Part shown: positions 18,485 to 24,484 of the stretch, piece after piece
Layout of the letters: each line of letters starts with the position of its first letter
How positions within the stretch are numbered: position 1 is the stretch's first letter
DNA from: a virus
DNA: 24,484 bases
IMG/VR virus record: IMGVR_UViG_3300034280_001138
Coordinates: 1 to 24,484 of that record
Strand: one strand, 5' to 3'
Position numbers and translations under genes: made by a program
The notes under the pieces: model-generated
Database searches by the model: none
What the model saw: only the letters and a program-made list of their open reading frames with translations
Told to the model about the DNA's origin: nothing

Positions 18485-18925
18485 TCACTCAACGCGGACA
18501 AGGTTATCTTTGAACATTTCGTCCCAATCAATTCGCTTGATCGACTTCAACTGCTCCAGCCGAGTGAATTTTTCACCAGGGAGTGAAAGCTGTAGATCTT
18601 TGATATCACGCGCTGTTTTAAGTCCAATACCGGGAAGAGAGTCAGCAATCTGTCGAGCGCTCGCAGTATTGATATTGATACGCGTATCTAGAGGGAACGT
18701 TTCCCGTTGAGTGGGTTTCGGCGGCTTAACTCCTTCCGATTCAAGTTGAACGGTCAGGCGCTCCTCGGTGCGAATCTTTTCATTAGTAGCCTCCAGATGT
18801 GGTGTCAAATCGGCTTCGTTGACGTATAGAACCTCATCTTGTGAGTCGATGCACATCACAATGTCGTCACCATGTTTGGAGATCATTTCTACAAGACCCC
18901 CAGTCAGGCGGTATTGATACAGCAT
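18485..18925 (-). CDS. Helix-hairpin-helix protein (ComEA-like HhH), 146 aa
   Basis: Residues about 83-137 have an HhH DNA-binding domain: ININTASARQIADSLPGIGL, then KTARDIKDLQLS, then FTRLEQLKSIKRIDWDEMF. The INTAS...I..LPGIG..TA..I signature is that of ComEA and of UvrC-type HhH pairs. The N-terminal 45 residues (QYRLTGGLVEMISKHGDDIV) look like a small beta domain. The HhH would contact DNA without sequence preference. Sitting between the capsid genes and a connector-like gene, it may bind the packaged DNA end at the portal or neck, or help close the head. That role is inferred. Confidence 0.75.
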   Translation of the reverse strand: MLYQYRLTGGLVEMISKHGDDIVMCIDSQDEVLYVNEADLTPHLEATNEKIRTEERLTVQLESEGVKPPKPTQRETFPLDTRININTASARQIADSLPGIGLKTARDIKDLQLSLPGEKFTRLEQLKSIKRIDWDEMFKDNLVRVE

Positions 18926-18982
18926 TTTTGTTAGTTGAACCTTCGCTTAGCTTATCAAAATAAATCCCAGACGCCTAGACAC

Positions 18983-19007
18983 AAAAAACGGACCCCGAAA
19001 GGTCCGT
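18983..19007 (-). terminator. Intrinsic terminator after the capsid genes
   Basis: On the minus strand ACGGACC pairs perfectly with GGTCCGT around TTTCGG, and six T follow. It lies about 20 bp after the stop of the 272-aa gene (19030). A strong GC stem with a T-tract is the classic rho-independent form, so transcription from the capsid unit would drop here, giving the capsid genes higher expression than the downstream genes. Confidence 0.85.
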
Positions 19008-19029
19008 TCGTTGCGTCTTGGAGTTACGA

Positions 19030-19848
19030 TCAGATGTCGTCTCCGCCCACCTGAGAGACGAAGTCGATGTACTCGTTGATGGACTCCCAATTGGCCGCAG
19101 CGGCAGGACGGAGGTAGTTCACGCGACACACAAGATAGCCTGCCTTACCAGCAGTGCTGTCGGTGGAGCTAATGAACACACCGTCGCCATCCACGGTGGT
19201 GGAGGTCACACCGTTCACGTTGAACACCTTGAAGGTGGTGTCCGCAGTAACACGGTAGAACATCGAGTTGGCGAAGTCGGCCGCCACAATACCAGCAGTG
19301 GTTACACCACTGGTGAAGGGCAGGTCGGCAACAGCAGTATCACTCAGACCCTGAGCAAACAGGGAGCTGGTTGCAGAAATAATGGAGCTAGCAGCAGCCA
19401 GGCCATTAGCCTGCGACGAAGGCACGCCAAACGGAGCGCCACCGTTGTTAGGACCAAGCAGGAGACCCTCAGTGCTAGTACCACCGATATCAGCGGTGAC
19501 AGGGGAGGCAGGGAAGCCAGCCAGGCCACCAGCAGGAAGGTCCTGTGCCACGGCGATAGAAGCACCGTAGATATAAGCAGGACGCTCGGAGCTAGCTTGC
19601 ACCACGAGGGAGGTGCGGTTGTCACGCACGCGATCATCAGGACGACGATCAGGCGAGGGAACAATAATATCGAAGCTCTTGAAAGAGGCTTTATCGGCAG
19701 CAAGATTAGTAATCTTGACGTAGCCGATCAGCTCATAAGCTTCCACGCCAGGCCAAGCATAAACACCTTCGGTGTTATAGGAGGACAGACGGTTGATTTG
19801 GTTACCGGGTTGCAGGATTGCACCGGCTTCTTCTTTGTAGGCAGCCAT
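19030..19848 (-). CDS. Virion structural protein, probable capsid decoration or neck protein, 272 aa
   Basis: The protein has a beta-rich N-terminal part (GVYAWPGVEAYELIGYVKIT) and a Ser/Gly/Thr-rich body (PAGGLAGFPASPVTADIGGT), with a later SMFYRVTADTTFKVFNVNG strand pair. It resembles phage decoration or minor capsid proteins by composition; no family is certain. It follows the major capsid gene by 19 bp with a strong ribosome site (AGGAGG ten bases before ATG), and a terminator follows. High-expression signals and position suggest an abundant structural protein, possibly covering the capsid. Synonymous codon choice is more GC-rich than in the lysis genes, as is the capsid gene. Confidence 0.65.
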   Translation of the reverse strand: MAAYKEEAGAILQPGNQINRLSSYNTEGVYAWPGVEAYELIGYVKITNLAADKASFKSFDIIVPSPDRRPDDRVRDNRTSLVVQASSERPAYIYGASIAVAQDLPAGGLAGFPASPVTADIGGTSTEGLLLGPNNGGAPFGVPSSQANGLAAASSIISATSSLFAQGLSDTAVADLPFTSGVTTAGIVAADFANSMFYRVTADTTFKVFNVNGVTSTTVDGDGVFISSTDSTAGKAGYLVCRVNYLRPAAAANWESINEYIDFVSQVGGDDI

Positions 19849-19867
19849 TAGTTAAGTACCTCCTTTA
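19849..19867 (-). promoter_or_regulatory. Strong Shine-Dalgarno sequence before the 272-aa gene
   Basis: The minus strand reads AAAGGAGG ten bases before the ATG at 19848. Most genes in the window have only weak or no such site, so this one marks unusually strong translation. Confidence 0.7.
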
Positions 19868-21010
19868 TCACTCAACGATGGTGAAAGCAGTGGTAATGAA
19901 GTCCTTATTCAGGTTGGCGAAACCAGCGTACAGCTGCCAAATCAGGATGATAAAGCGGCTGAAGTCATCATTGTTATTGATGAGGACCTGAGCATTGGGA
20001 CCACCAATACCTACACCGACAGCCTGAGGACCGAAGAACAGACCAGCCGGAGTGGTGCGGGTTGCAGCACCGCCGCCACTGCCGATGTCGACGGAGATAC
20101 TCTTGTCGGGGAAGTTGGTGGATTCGAAGAAACGCACACCTTCAAACACGAAGCCAGAAGGCATGACAGGTTCGCCGGCCACAAACTGAGCTTGGCCGAA
20201 CTGACCACCACCATACAGGGCAGCATTGGGGGCCATCATTCCCATCAGGGGATTAGGAACGCCAGTGCCAGGATAGCGGGCCACTTCGCGGAAGCCCTGG
20301 TCAGCACGCAGATCCTTCATGAAAGAGGGATCAGCGATACAACGGTAGTAACCGTCAGCAAACACGGGGGTGTTACGCTTACGCAGCTGCTTTACAACCT
20401 CAAGAAGGTCAGTCTTGACGTTGAACTTGAACCGCTCAGAAGCGTACTCGGTAGCGGTATAGTTGTTGAGGGCAGTTGCGGAAGATTTGGTCTTACCGTT
20501 GGGGTAGTAGTAACCACCCTGGCTATCAGAAGCAGCGCCACGAGACTCAGCTTTGAACAGCTCGTCCAGGAACACACGGTCGCGCCAGCGGCGATAGTCG
20601 TCCAGTAGGGTCAGCGAACCGATGGACTGGTGGAACATATTAAGGTTCCCGGTGTCCAGCAGCAGACGCTGAGCGGTCATCAGAGTCTCACGAGCAATCT
20701 TAAAGGTGCTCGGGAGGTTGGTGTTGTTCGGGTCAGCGGGACCGGTGTACTCACGCAGAGACACCAGCACCTTGTCCTTTACGATAGACCGGCTATTAGC
20801 AGTACCGATGGTTTGATCCTGGGTACGCTCACGGCTAGTCTTCGTTCCAGGGCTACCCCAGAAACGATAACGGTCAAGTTGAACGGTTTGACCCGGCTGT
20901 TTGGTGAAGTCGTGGACGACTACTGGCTCGCAAGCCATCTCCACGATATAAGCTGGATGGGGGCGGTACAGCTCCGCACCCAACAGCTTGGGAAAGTCGT
21001 TCTCCTGATC
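19868..21010 (-). CDS. Major capsid protein, 3' exon (N4 gp56/DUF4043-like), start missing
   Basis: The frame carries the phage capsid signature as I know it: GAELYRPHPAYIVEMACEPV, HDFTKQPGQTVQLDRYRFWG, ERTQDQTIGTANSRSIVKDK, REYTGPADP, then RLLLDTGNLNMFHQSIGSLT and LLDDYRRWRDRVFLDELFKA, with DGYYRCIADPSFMKDLR later. This family (N4 gp56, HK97-fold) forms icosahedral heads. The reading frame has no ATG: it continues upstream to about 21010 (DQENDFPKLLG precedes GAELY) and then meets a group I intron, with a TGA in frame just inside it. Only a TTG at 20983 would be available without splicing, and it lacks a ribosome site. The 5' exon must lie upstream of the intron. Coordinates of the exon start are approximate. 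Confidence 0.85.
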   Translation of the reverse strand, partial: DQENDFPKLLGAELYRPHPAYIVEMACEPVVVHDFTKQPGQTVQLDRYRFWGSPGTKTSRERTQDQTIGTANSRSIVKDKVLVSLREYTGPADPNNTNLPSTFKIARETLMTAQRLLLDTGNLNMFHQSIGSLTLLDDYRRWRDRVFLDELFKAESRGAASDSQGGYYYPNGKTKSSATALNNYTATEYASERFKFNVKTDLLEVVKQLRKRNTPVFADGYYRCIADPSFMKDLRADQGFREVARYPGTGVPNPLMGMMAPNAALYGGGQFGQAQFVAGEPVMPSGFVFEGVRFFESTNFPDKSISVDIGSGGGAATRTTPAGLFFGPQAVGVGIGGPNAQVLINNNDDFSRFIILIWQLYAGFANLNKDFITTAFTIVE

Positions 21011-21250
21011 TCCAATTTCTTGAAGGGGTGGACTATCTCTTCACCCTGTAAGGGTGCCGGGCGCTAATGGCGTGTTACGAATGAAGCGTCATTCACCGCC
21101 TAGTCTCTGCACCTTCCAACTACGAACTTAGTTGGCTTGGCTCAGGATTACCCTCGTCTTTACGTTAGGGCTTCCCTGAATTCACCCGGTTTTCACTGAT
21201 CAGTTGCCTAATCAGGCGACAACGTTGAGTACTCAGGTTAAGTGCTACAG
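21011..21250 (-). ncRNA. Group I intron catalytic core (IC3-like) in the capsid gene
   Basis: Read on the minus strand, the conserved elements come in the right order. P (AATTCAGGGAAGCC, 21169-21182) pairs with Q (AATCCTGAGCCAAGCC, 21134-21149). R (GTGCAGAGACTA, 21101-21112) and S (AAGAGATAGTCC, 21030-21041) form P7 through GACTA/TAGTC. A P8-like hairpin (CACCCTTACAGGGTG) lies just before S, and ACCG upstream of P can pair with CGGT after R as P3. The wording of Q and R is nearly that of cyanobacterial tRNA-Leu introns, hence IC3. CCTGAT at 21211-21216 can pair with ATCAGG at the exon start (P10). The full intron probably extends upstream across the antisense endonuclease gene. Exact splice sites are unresolved. 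Confidence 0.85.
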
Positions 21251-21267
21251 TATCGGAACAGCTGTTT

Positions 21268-21807
21268 ATGAACAACGTGAAGCCGAAACTGGTTCCTGGA
21301 TTTGAAAACCTTTGCCTAGATGAGCTTGGGCAACCGTACCAAAAAGAAGGTGATTGCTTTGTGAAACTCACCATCAGCTCAACAAGTACTTATGATCGCG
21401 TCTCTGTATCCGTTGATGGGAAAAAGATTCGCTACCACGTGCATGTTTTGATGGCTATAACATTCCTCGATCTAGATTTAACTCTGCATGGAATTAAATC
21501 TGATTCGCTTCAGGTAGATCACAAAGATGGCAATAAAAGAAATAATTCTCTTAGCAATCTTGAGGTCGTTACCAAAAAGGAGAACTATGACAGAGCCTTA
21601 AAGGCCGGTCGGTACTCAAGAAACGGTTATGCCAGCAAAGGCTCGGCAAAAAAATCTCTTAGGAGGTTTTCCGAAGAAGATGTGGCTTTAATCAAACAAC
21701 TTAGGTCTGCTGGTCTTTCGTATAGAAAAATAGCAGAGAAGTTTGGTTGCAACCATTTAGCCGTTTATCAAATCATAAAAGGGAGCACCTATCAGGATCT
21801 GAGTTAG
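21268..21807 (+). CDS. HNH homing endonuclease with C-terminal HTH, 179 aa, antisense to its intron
   Basis: The N-terminal half contains IRYHVHVLMAITFL and then the HNH_3 core: QVDHKDGNKRNNSLSNLEVV with D84-H85, N89 and N97, followed by TKKENYDRALKAG. Intron-encoded nucleases of phages and cyanobacteria show this same H-K/D-DGN..NN...NLE.VT..EN pattern. Residues about 134-172 form a helix-turn-helix (RFSEEDVALIKQLRSAGLSY, then RKIAEKFGCNHLAVYQII), likely contacting the target site. It is encoded on the plus strand, opposite to the capsid gene, so late capsid transcription reads it antisense. It would cut intron-less capsid alleles and drive spread of the element. No clear ribosome site precedes ATG. 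Confidence 0.88.
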   Translation: MNNVKPKLVPGFENLCLDELGQPYQKEGDCFVKLTISSTSTYDRVSVSVDGKKIRYHVHVLMAITFLDLDLTLHGIKSDSLQVDHKDGNKRNNSLSNLEVVTKKENYDRALKAGRYSRNGYASKGSAKKSLRRFSEEDVALIKQLRSAGLSYRKIAEKFGCNHLAVYQIIKGSTYQDLS

Positions 21808-21967
21808 CTATCGATGAACATGTTGGTAATTCAGCGGGGTATGTGGCTGAAACCAGGATCTGGAAGATCCCTGGAGCAGAAGCCAACGAAAAAATTCGGT
21901 GCTACTGCGGGCCTGGAACTTCCGTCCCATTGATAAAATTATACCCTGTGTTTATCAATCCGGATTA
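21808..21967 (-). other. Structured leader/5' intron region with unresolved capsid 5' exon
   Basis: These 160 bp lie between the endonuclease stop and the 87-aa gene and must hold the start of the capsid reading frame. On the minus strand I see a TATAAT (21938-21943) inside an 8-bp inverted repeat (21930-21958), then two further hairpins (21876-21908 and 21853-21874). Start candidates are ATG 21930 (then GRKFQARSSTEFF), ATG at about 21821 (then FIDS), and TTG codons. None has a Shine-Dalgarno sequence. The second would join in frame with the 3' exon as FID-QENDF if spliced at GAT, but this is only a guess. Confidence 0.4.
21938..21943 (-). promoter_or_regulatory. Candidate -10 box for the capsid transcript
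   Basis: Minus-strand TATAAT matches the sigma-70 consensus exactly and lies just after the 87-aa gene. There is no good -35 box 17 bases upstream (only TTGATA at a 9-base distance). A separate strong promoter here would fit a high capsid expression level, together with the terminator at 18983. Confidence 0.35.
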
Positions 21968-22231
21968 TTAAGCTTCCGGATTCACCATCTGACCAAAGTT
22001 GTAGCCGCTGACCATGTTGCCAGGGGAATAAGCCATTGGCGCCATGTAACCAAGTGCACGATATGGATTAACGTAGCCATCTGCTGGCTGCATATCCACT
22101 CGTTCTGCTTGGATTTCAGGATCAATTAGTTGTGCTTGCGCCAGCTGAAGAGCAGCCTCAAGCTCAAGAGTGCGTGCCCCAGCCTGCTGTTTACGCACCT
22201 TAGCTTTCTTAACGGCTTTTTCTTTTTTCAT
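21968..22231 (-). CDS. Hypothetical protein, 87 aa
   Basis: A Lys/Arg-rich N-terminus (MKKEKAVKKAKVRKQQ) leads to an amphipathic helix (LELEAALQLAQAQLIDPEIQ) and then a Gly/Met/Tyr-rich tail (YRALGYMAPMAYSPGNMVSG). No family recognised. The position between the scaffold-like gene and the capsid gene and the basic helix suggest a role in head assembly or DNA contact, but this is inference. A double stop (TAATAA) ends it. It lies 5 bp after the 143-aa gene. Confidence 0.6.
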   Translation of the reverse strand: MKKEKAVKKAKVRKQQAGARTLELEAALQLAQAQLIDPEIQAERVDMQPADGYVNPYRALGYMAPMAYSPGNMVSGYNFGQMVNPEA

Positions 22232-22236
22232 TACTT

Positions 22237-22668
22237 TTAACCTTTTTTAGAGTTGTTGGCGGCTAACAAACCCATAGATAACATTCCAAGCGCTGGCATT
22301 CCCTGCAAACGTGCATATTGCTCATTTGTGAGGATATTATTCTGCGTCACTTCAGCAGCACTTTGATTTTGAGCCGAAAGCAACGCATTGCCCGGTAACG
22401 GAGATCCTGGAAGATTTAACTTCAAGTAAGCACTATCGAGGTCTCGCGGCATCGCAGGTGCGGGTGCATTTGTCGTGCCAATCACACGACCGGCAGTAGC
22501 GTCACGCATTGCTGCATACTGGTCAACTCTGCCAGCCTGCACTTGAGAGGCTAAGTTAGCAGCGCCAAAAGTATACAGAGCTGCTGATCCGACCGGCCCA
22601 CCTGCGGTTCCTACATTAATCAGAAATTGCTCAGCTCGTGCTCTAGCACTACTCTTTTGGGCTGCCAT
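22237..22668 (-). CDS. Hypothetical head-region protein, 143 aa
   Basis: An Ala/Gly-rich protein: the N-terminal part (KSSARARAEQFLINVGTAGG and GSAALYTFGAANLASQVQAG) has two weakly hydrophobic helices, and the rest is polar (LPGSPLPGNALLSAQNQSAA, then QYARLQGMPALGMLSMGLLA). The composition recalls small internal or ejection proteins of phage heads, but I cannot name a family. It begins after an intergenic gap containing two inverted repeats and ends 5 bp before the 87-aa gene. Confidence 0.6.
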   Translation of the reverse strand: MAAQKSSARARAEQFLINVGTAGGPVGSAALYTFGAANLASQVQAGRVDQYAAMRDATAGRVIGTTNAPAPAMPRDLDSAYLKLNLPGSPLPGNALLSAQNQSAAEVTQNNILTNEQYARLQGMPALGMLSMGLLAANNSKKG

Positions 22669-22691
22669 AATAAAATCCGCTAAATAAAAGA

Positions 22692-22706
22692 GGCAGCATT
22701 GCTACC
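22692..22706 (-). terminator. Terminator-like hairpin before the 143-aa gene
   Basis: On the minus strand GGTAGC and GCTGCC (one T-G pair) form a stem around AAT, followed by TCTTTTATTT. The stem is short and the T-run broken, so termination would be partial. It lies 24 bp upstream of the ATG at 22668, between the scaffold-like gene and the next one. Confidence 0.4.
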
Positions 22707-22730
22707 CCTTATTTTACAATTACTCATTTT

Positions 22731-22753
22731 CCTAATAAACGACGTTTATTAGG
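22731..22753. promoter_or_regulatory. Perfect 11-bp palindrome after the scaffold-like gene
   Basis: CCTAATAAACG and CGTTTATTAGG are exact inverted copies around one central base. Perfect symmetry of this length is rare by chance. No T-tract follows on either strand, so an operator or an RNA-processing hairpin is more likely than a terminator. It lies 10 bp after the stop at 22764. Confidence 0.5.
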
Positions 22754-22763
22754 ATTACGAGTA

Positions 22764-23762
22764 TCACTCCATCACCAGCATTTTCTGGCGGAACACGTCA
22801 GGGTTCTGTTGTGCAGAGTTCAGATAACGCCAGGCGTTGGCGGGATCACGCTCAGCCAGGGCTCCAAAATTGTTCCAGAAGGCGGCGGGGTTGCCTTGCA
22901 TCTGGGGTTGAGGAGGAACAGGCATCTGAGGACGCTCAGGAGCAGTGGGGCGCTGATACTGAGTACCAATTGCCTGCCCCTGGGGACGGCCGTAACCAAT
23001 TTCCGAATCGGGGATTGGATAAGGACCGTTCTCGCCAAAGAATTCGCAGGTGTAATCGGCCAGGATATCTGGATCCGTCAGGATAGCCTCATAAGCGCGG
23101 TGCTCATGAGAAAGCTCCTGAAGCAGACCGATGGCCTCTTGAAGCTGCGCATTGGTAGCGAGCAGCGTGTCTTCTACAGAACAAGCGTACTGGTTCAGAA
23201 GGGCTGGAGCATCAGCACCGAAGTGGTTGATGACATCAAGACTTTGCTCGCTTACCCCGTTGTCCAGCAGCATTTCCTCCGTTATTACCGGAGAAGTTTG
23301 GGAATAGTCGTTGTAATACGCCTGGTTGCTGTTGTTCGAAGGCGTATAGGTCTCCGTCGCCAAATTGTTGTACTGGAGACCCTGTTGGGAAGCGTAATTG
23401 GCCTGGTCGTAGGCTTGGTTCTGACTGTACTGTTGACCCTGGAACGGGAATTGGACGGGCGAACTCAGGAGCCCCACTACCTTGTTGAACGCCTCCTTGT
23501 AAGGGTTCTCCGCTTGTGGGGCTGCCTGGTACGCTTGGGGGTATGACGCTGTAGGGGTTGACAGGTACGGATTGACCCCCATCTGGGCCTGCATTTGCGG
23601 GGCTGGGGCCACCGCTTGCTGGTAGGGCGCCACCCATTGGGACGTCGTTGAAACCGTTGGCGCTTGTGCCGCCGTCTGCGCCACCGGAGCCCCGTAGCTG
23701 CTCGGCTGGATCGGGGATGCTTGGGGTGCCGATTGGGTCGGCATTGCGGTATCGGCCTGCAT
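22764..23762 (-). CDS. Probable scaffold/capsid assembly protein, 332 aa
   Basis: The N-terminal 95 residues are Pro/Gln/Ala-rich (SAPQASPIQPSSYGAPVAQT and later QQAVAPAPQMQAQMGVNPYL), typical of disordered scaffolds. Then comes NPYKEAFNKVVGLLSS, a Gln/Tyr/Asn-rich part, and a helical region: VITEEMLLDNGVSEQSLDVI, NQYACSVEDTLLATNAQLQE and LSHEHRAYEAILTDPDILAD. The C-terminus has WNNFGALAERDPANAWRYLN and ends KMLVME. A scaffold or head-protease-like gene is expected between portal and capsid, and size and composition fit a scaffold. ATG has an AGAGG ribosome site 7 bases upstream. The first 527 bp overlap the portal C-terminal frame in another frame. Confidence 0.65.
   Translation of the reverse strand: MQADTAMPTQSAPQASPIQPSSYGAPVAQTAAQAPTVSTTSQWVAPYQQAVAPAPQMQAQMGVNPYLSTPTASYPQAYQAAPQAENPYKEAFNKVVGLLSSPVQFPFQGQQYSQNQAYDQANYASQQGLQYNNLATETYTPSNNSNQAYYNDYSQTSPVITEEMLLDNGVSEQSLDVINHFGADAPALLNQYACSVEDTLLATNAQLQEAIGLLQELSHEHRAYEAILTDPDILADYTCEFFGENGPYPIPDSEIGYGRPQGQAIGTQYQRPTAPERPQMPVPPQPQMQGNPAAFWNNFGALAERDPANAWRYLNSAQQNPDVFRQKMLVME
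23236..23762 (-). other. 527-bp dual-coding overlap of portal tail and scaffold N-terminus
   Basis: Both frames on the minus strand are open throughout. One encodes the disordered Gly/Pro-rich end of the portal, the other the Pro/Gln-rich start of the scaffold-like protein and its first helices. Both have the low-complexity composition tolerant of overprinting. The overlap exceeds the short stop-start overlaps seen elsewhere in the window by more than tenfold. Confidence 0.75.
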
Positions 23763-24484
23763 AAGTTACCTCTTTTTGTAGGCTTTCGAGTGTTCGGTAA
23801 AGGAAGGGAGTGAGATCTAATCTCGGATCCGCAGCCATCGGTAAATTCGGTTGCTGTGGATGTGGTGTTCGCATTTCTTGATTGATTAGATCAATAAATG
23901 CTGAGTAGGCCCTCTGTACTTCCCCTACCATTCGGAATGGGAAACCGGAGAGCATCCCCGCGATTTCATCATCCGTTTTAGAAGGGAATAAATACTTCAG
24001 TGCTTCAATGCTATCAACCCCTAATTCCTGTAGGTTCCTCGTGAAGATAGATTGGTTAAGTTTATCTTGTGCCGTATCTTCGTATACAGGTCCCATCCAG
24101 CGCCACATAACAGCACGATCACCGTCTGGGGCAAGACCTAAAACGCCACTGGGAATCTCGCGGTTCTCGATAACAGCATCTAGAGCTTTTTGAAGTTTCT
24201 TCTCATAAGTTACCAACTGTTTTTCGTACTTAGTTACAGCAGCCTCGTCCTCTGTATCTTCGGGAGGAATTGGATACTTAATACCCAGTGAGTATGCCAA
24301 TGATTTACGGAAGATTTGCTCTTCCTGGAAGATCATTAATTCGAAGCAACGGCAAATGCCGTATGTATAGAGCATCAAGCATTTCTTCTTGGCTGTAGCA
24401 CTGACACGTCCATAAGCCGATTTGATCTCGGTTGCAGTTACGTTGGTGATGCTTAAATCATCAATGCCACCAAGTGCTAAGCGA
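23236..24484 (-). CDS. Portal protein, C-terminal part (5' partial)
   Basis: The frame is open to the right edge, so the N-terminus lies outside. It begins ALGGIDDLSITNVTATEIKS, then AYGRVSATAKKKCLMLYTYG, a helical region with QEEQIFRKSLAYSLG and later VTKYEKQLVTYEKKLQKALD. A segment reading DSIEALKYLFPSKTDDEIAG, LSGFPFRMVGEVQRAYSAFI follows. The A.GGIDDLS.TN.TATEI...Y... pattern is that of phage portal proteins, which form the ring through which DNA enters the head. From about 23770 onward the tail is Gly/Pro/Ser-rich and disordered (GGADGGTSANGFNDVPMGGA and later LFPNFSGNNGGNAAGQRGKR). This tail shares 527 bp with the scaffold-like gene in a different frame. Confidence 0.8.
   Translation of the reverse strand, partial: RLALGGIDDLSITNVTATEIKSAYGRVSATAKKKCLMLYTYGICRCFELMIFQEEQIFRKSLAYSLGIKYPIPPEDTEDEAAVTKYEKQLVTYEKKLQKALDAVIENREIPSGVLGLAPDGDRAVMWRWMGPVYEDTAQDKLNQSIFTRNLQELGVDSIEALKYLFPSKTDDEIAGMLSGFPFRMVGEVQRAYSAFIDLINQEMRTPHPQQPNLPMAADPRLDLTPFLYRTLESLQKEVTYAGRYRNADPIGTPSIPDPAEQLRGSGGADGGTSANGFNDVPMGGALPASGGPSPANAGPDGGQSVPVNPYSVIPPSVPGSPTSGEPLQGGVQQGSGAPEFARPIPVPGSTVQSEPSLRPGQLRFPTGSPVQQFGDGDLYAFEQQQPGVLQRLFPNFSGNNGGNAAGQRGKRAKS

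Noticed and set aside
19018-19851. Long plus-strand frame of 277 codons across the 272-aa structural gene
   Set aside because: It is almost exactly antisense to the structural gene, has a His/Val/Gly-heavy composition typical of a mirror frame in GC-rich coding DNA, and no ribosome site.
21165-21374. Minus-strand 69-codon frame over the intron core and endonuclease start
   Set aside because: It runs through the conserved intron core elements, which are RNA structure, and has no similarity to capsid sequence.
21747-21971. Plus-strand 74-codon frame overlapping the homing endonuclease end
   Set aside because: It has a fairly protein-like end (YVAETRIWKIPGAEANEK) but overlaps the endonuclease out of frame, has no ribosome site and crosses the hairpin-rich leader region; not enough support.
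22809-23546. Plus-strand frame of 245 codons antisense to scaffold and portal
   Set aside because: It is rich in Val, Leu and Arg as expected from the complement of Gln/Asn/Pro-rich coding sequence, and spans two well supported minus-strand frames.
1-24484. CRISPR array, insertion sequence or integrase
   Set aside because: No regularly spaced direct repeats, transposase motifs or recombinase motifs were seen on either strand; the only mobile genes are HNH nucleases and the group I intron.

Overview
The window reads as part of the genome of a tailed double-stranded DNA phage (Caudoviricetes) infecting a phycobilisome-bearing cyanobacterium, most likely Synechococcus/Cyanobium-like. The main support is a run of minus-strand virion genes (portal, probable scaffold, major capsid protein, head-tail and fibre genes) beside lysis genes and a small protein that closely matches the phycobilisome-degradation adaptor NblA. 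No tape-measure-sized gene lies within these 24 kb. That fits a short-tailed phage, or one whose tail-tube genes lie outside the window.

Layout, left to right. 1-1132: small early or accessory genes on mixed strands (end of a Dam-like methyltransferase, an unknown gene, a DUF1599/MazG-like protein and a coupled 59-aa gene). 1020-3531 (minus): a GH24 lysozyme-like protein lacking the catalytic residues, a probable virion protein, NblA, small unknown genes and an HNH endonuclease. 3601-4088 (plus): tRNA-Leu(UAA), tRNA-Gly(UCC) and a second HNH protein. 4150-6162 (minus): two small genes, a GH24-C39 endolysin and a probable holin. 6208-14530 (minus): tail fibre with a self-cleaving S74 chaperone, assembly chaperone, more fibre and virion proteins, and a 765-aa tail protein. 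One small plus-strand membrane/coiled-coil gene (10758-11006) interrupts this block. 14593-18925 (minus): small head/neck genes, a permuted M23-like protein, a transglycosylase-like protein, a probable connector and a helix-hairpin-helix protein. 19030-21010 (minus): a structural protein and the major capsid protein, closed by a clear intrinsic terminator. 21011-21967: a group I intron interrupting the capsid gene, carrying an HNH homing endonuclease on the opposite strand. 21968-24484 (minus): two small genes, a scaffold-like protein and the portal C-terminus, the last two sharing 527 bp in different frames.

Reading the minus strand in transcription order gives portal, scaffold, capsid, head completion, tail, fibres, lysis: a standard late morphogenesis programme. 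NblA and the tRNAs are host-manipulation or translation accessories at its end. Four proteins carry peptidoglycan-hydrolase-like folds (GH24-C39, degenerate GH24, M23-like, SLT-like). The first is the probable endolysin; the others are more likely virion-associated.

The most notable items are the viral NblA, the capsid-gene group I intron with an antisense endonuclease and no obvious 5' exon, the portal/scaffold dual-coding region, the permuted M23 fold and a SWIM-like Cys/His motif in the large tail protein. All calls rest on reading the sequence and on remembered family signatures; no database search was run.
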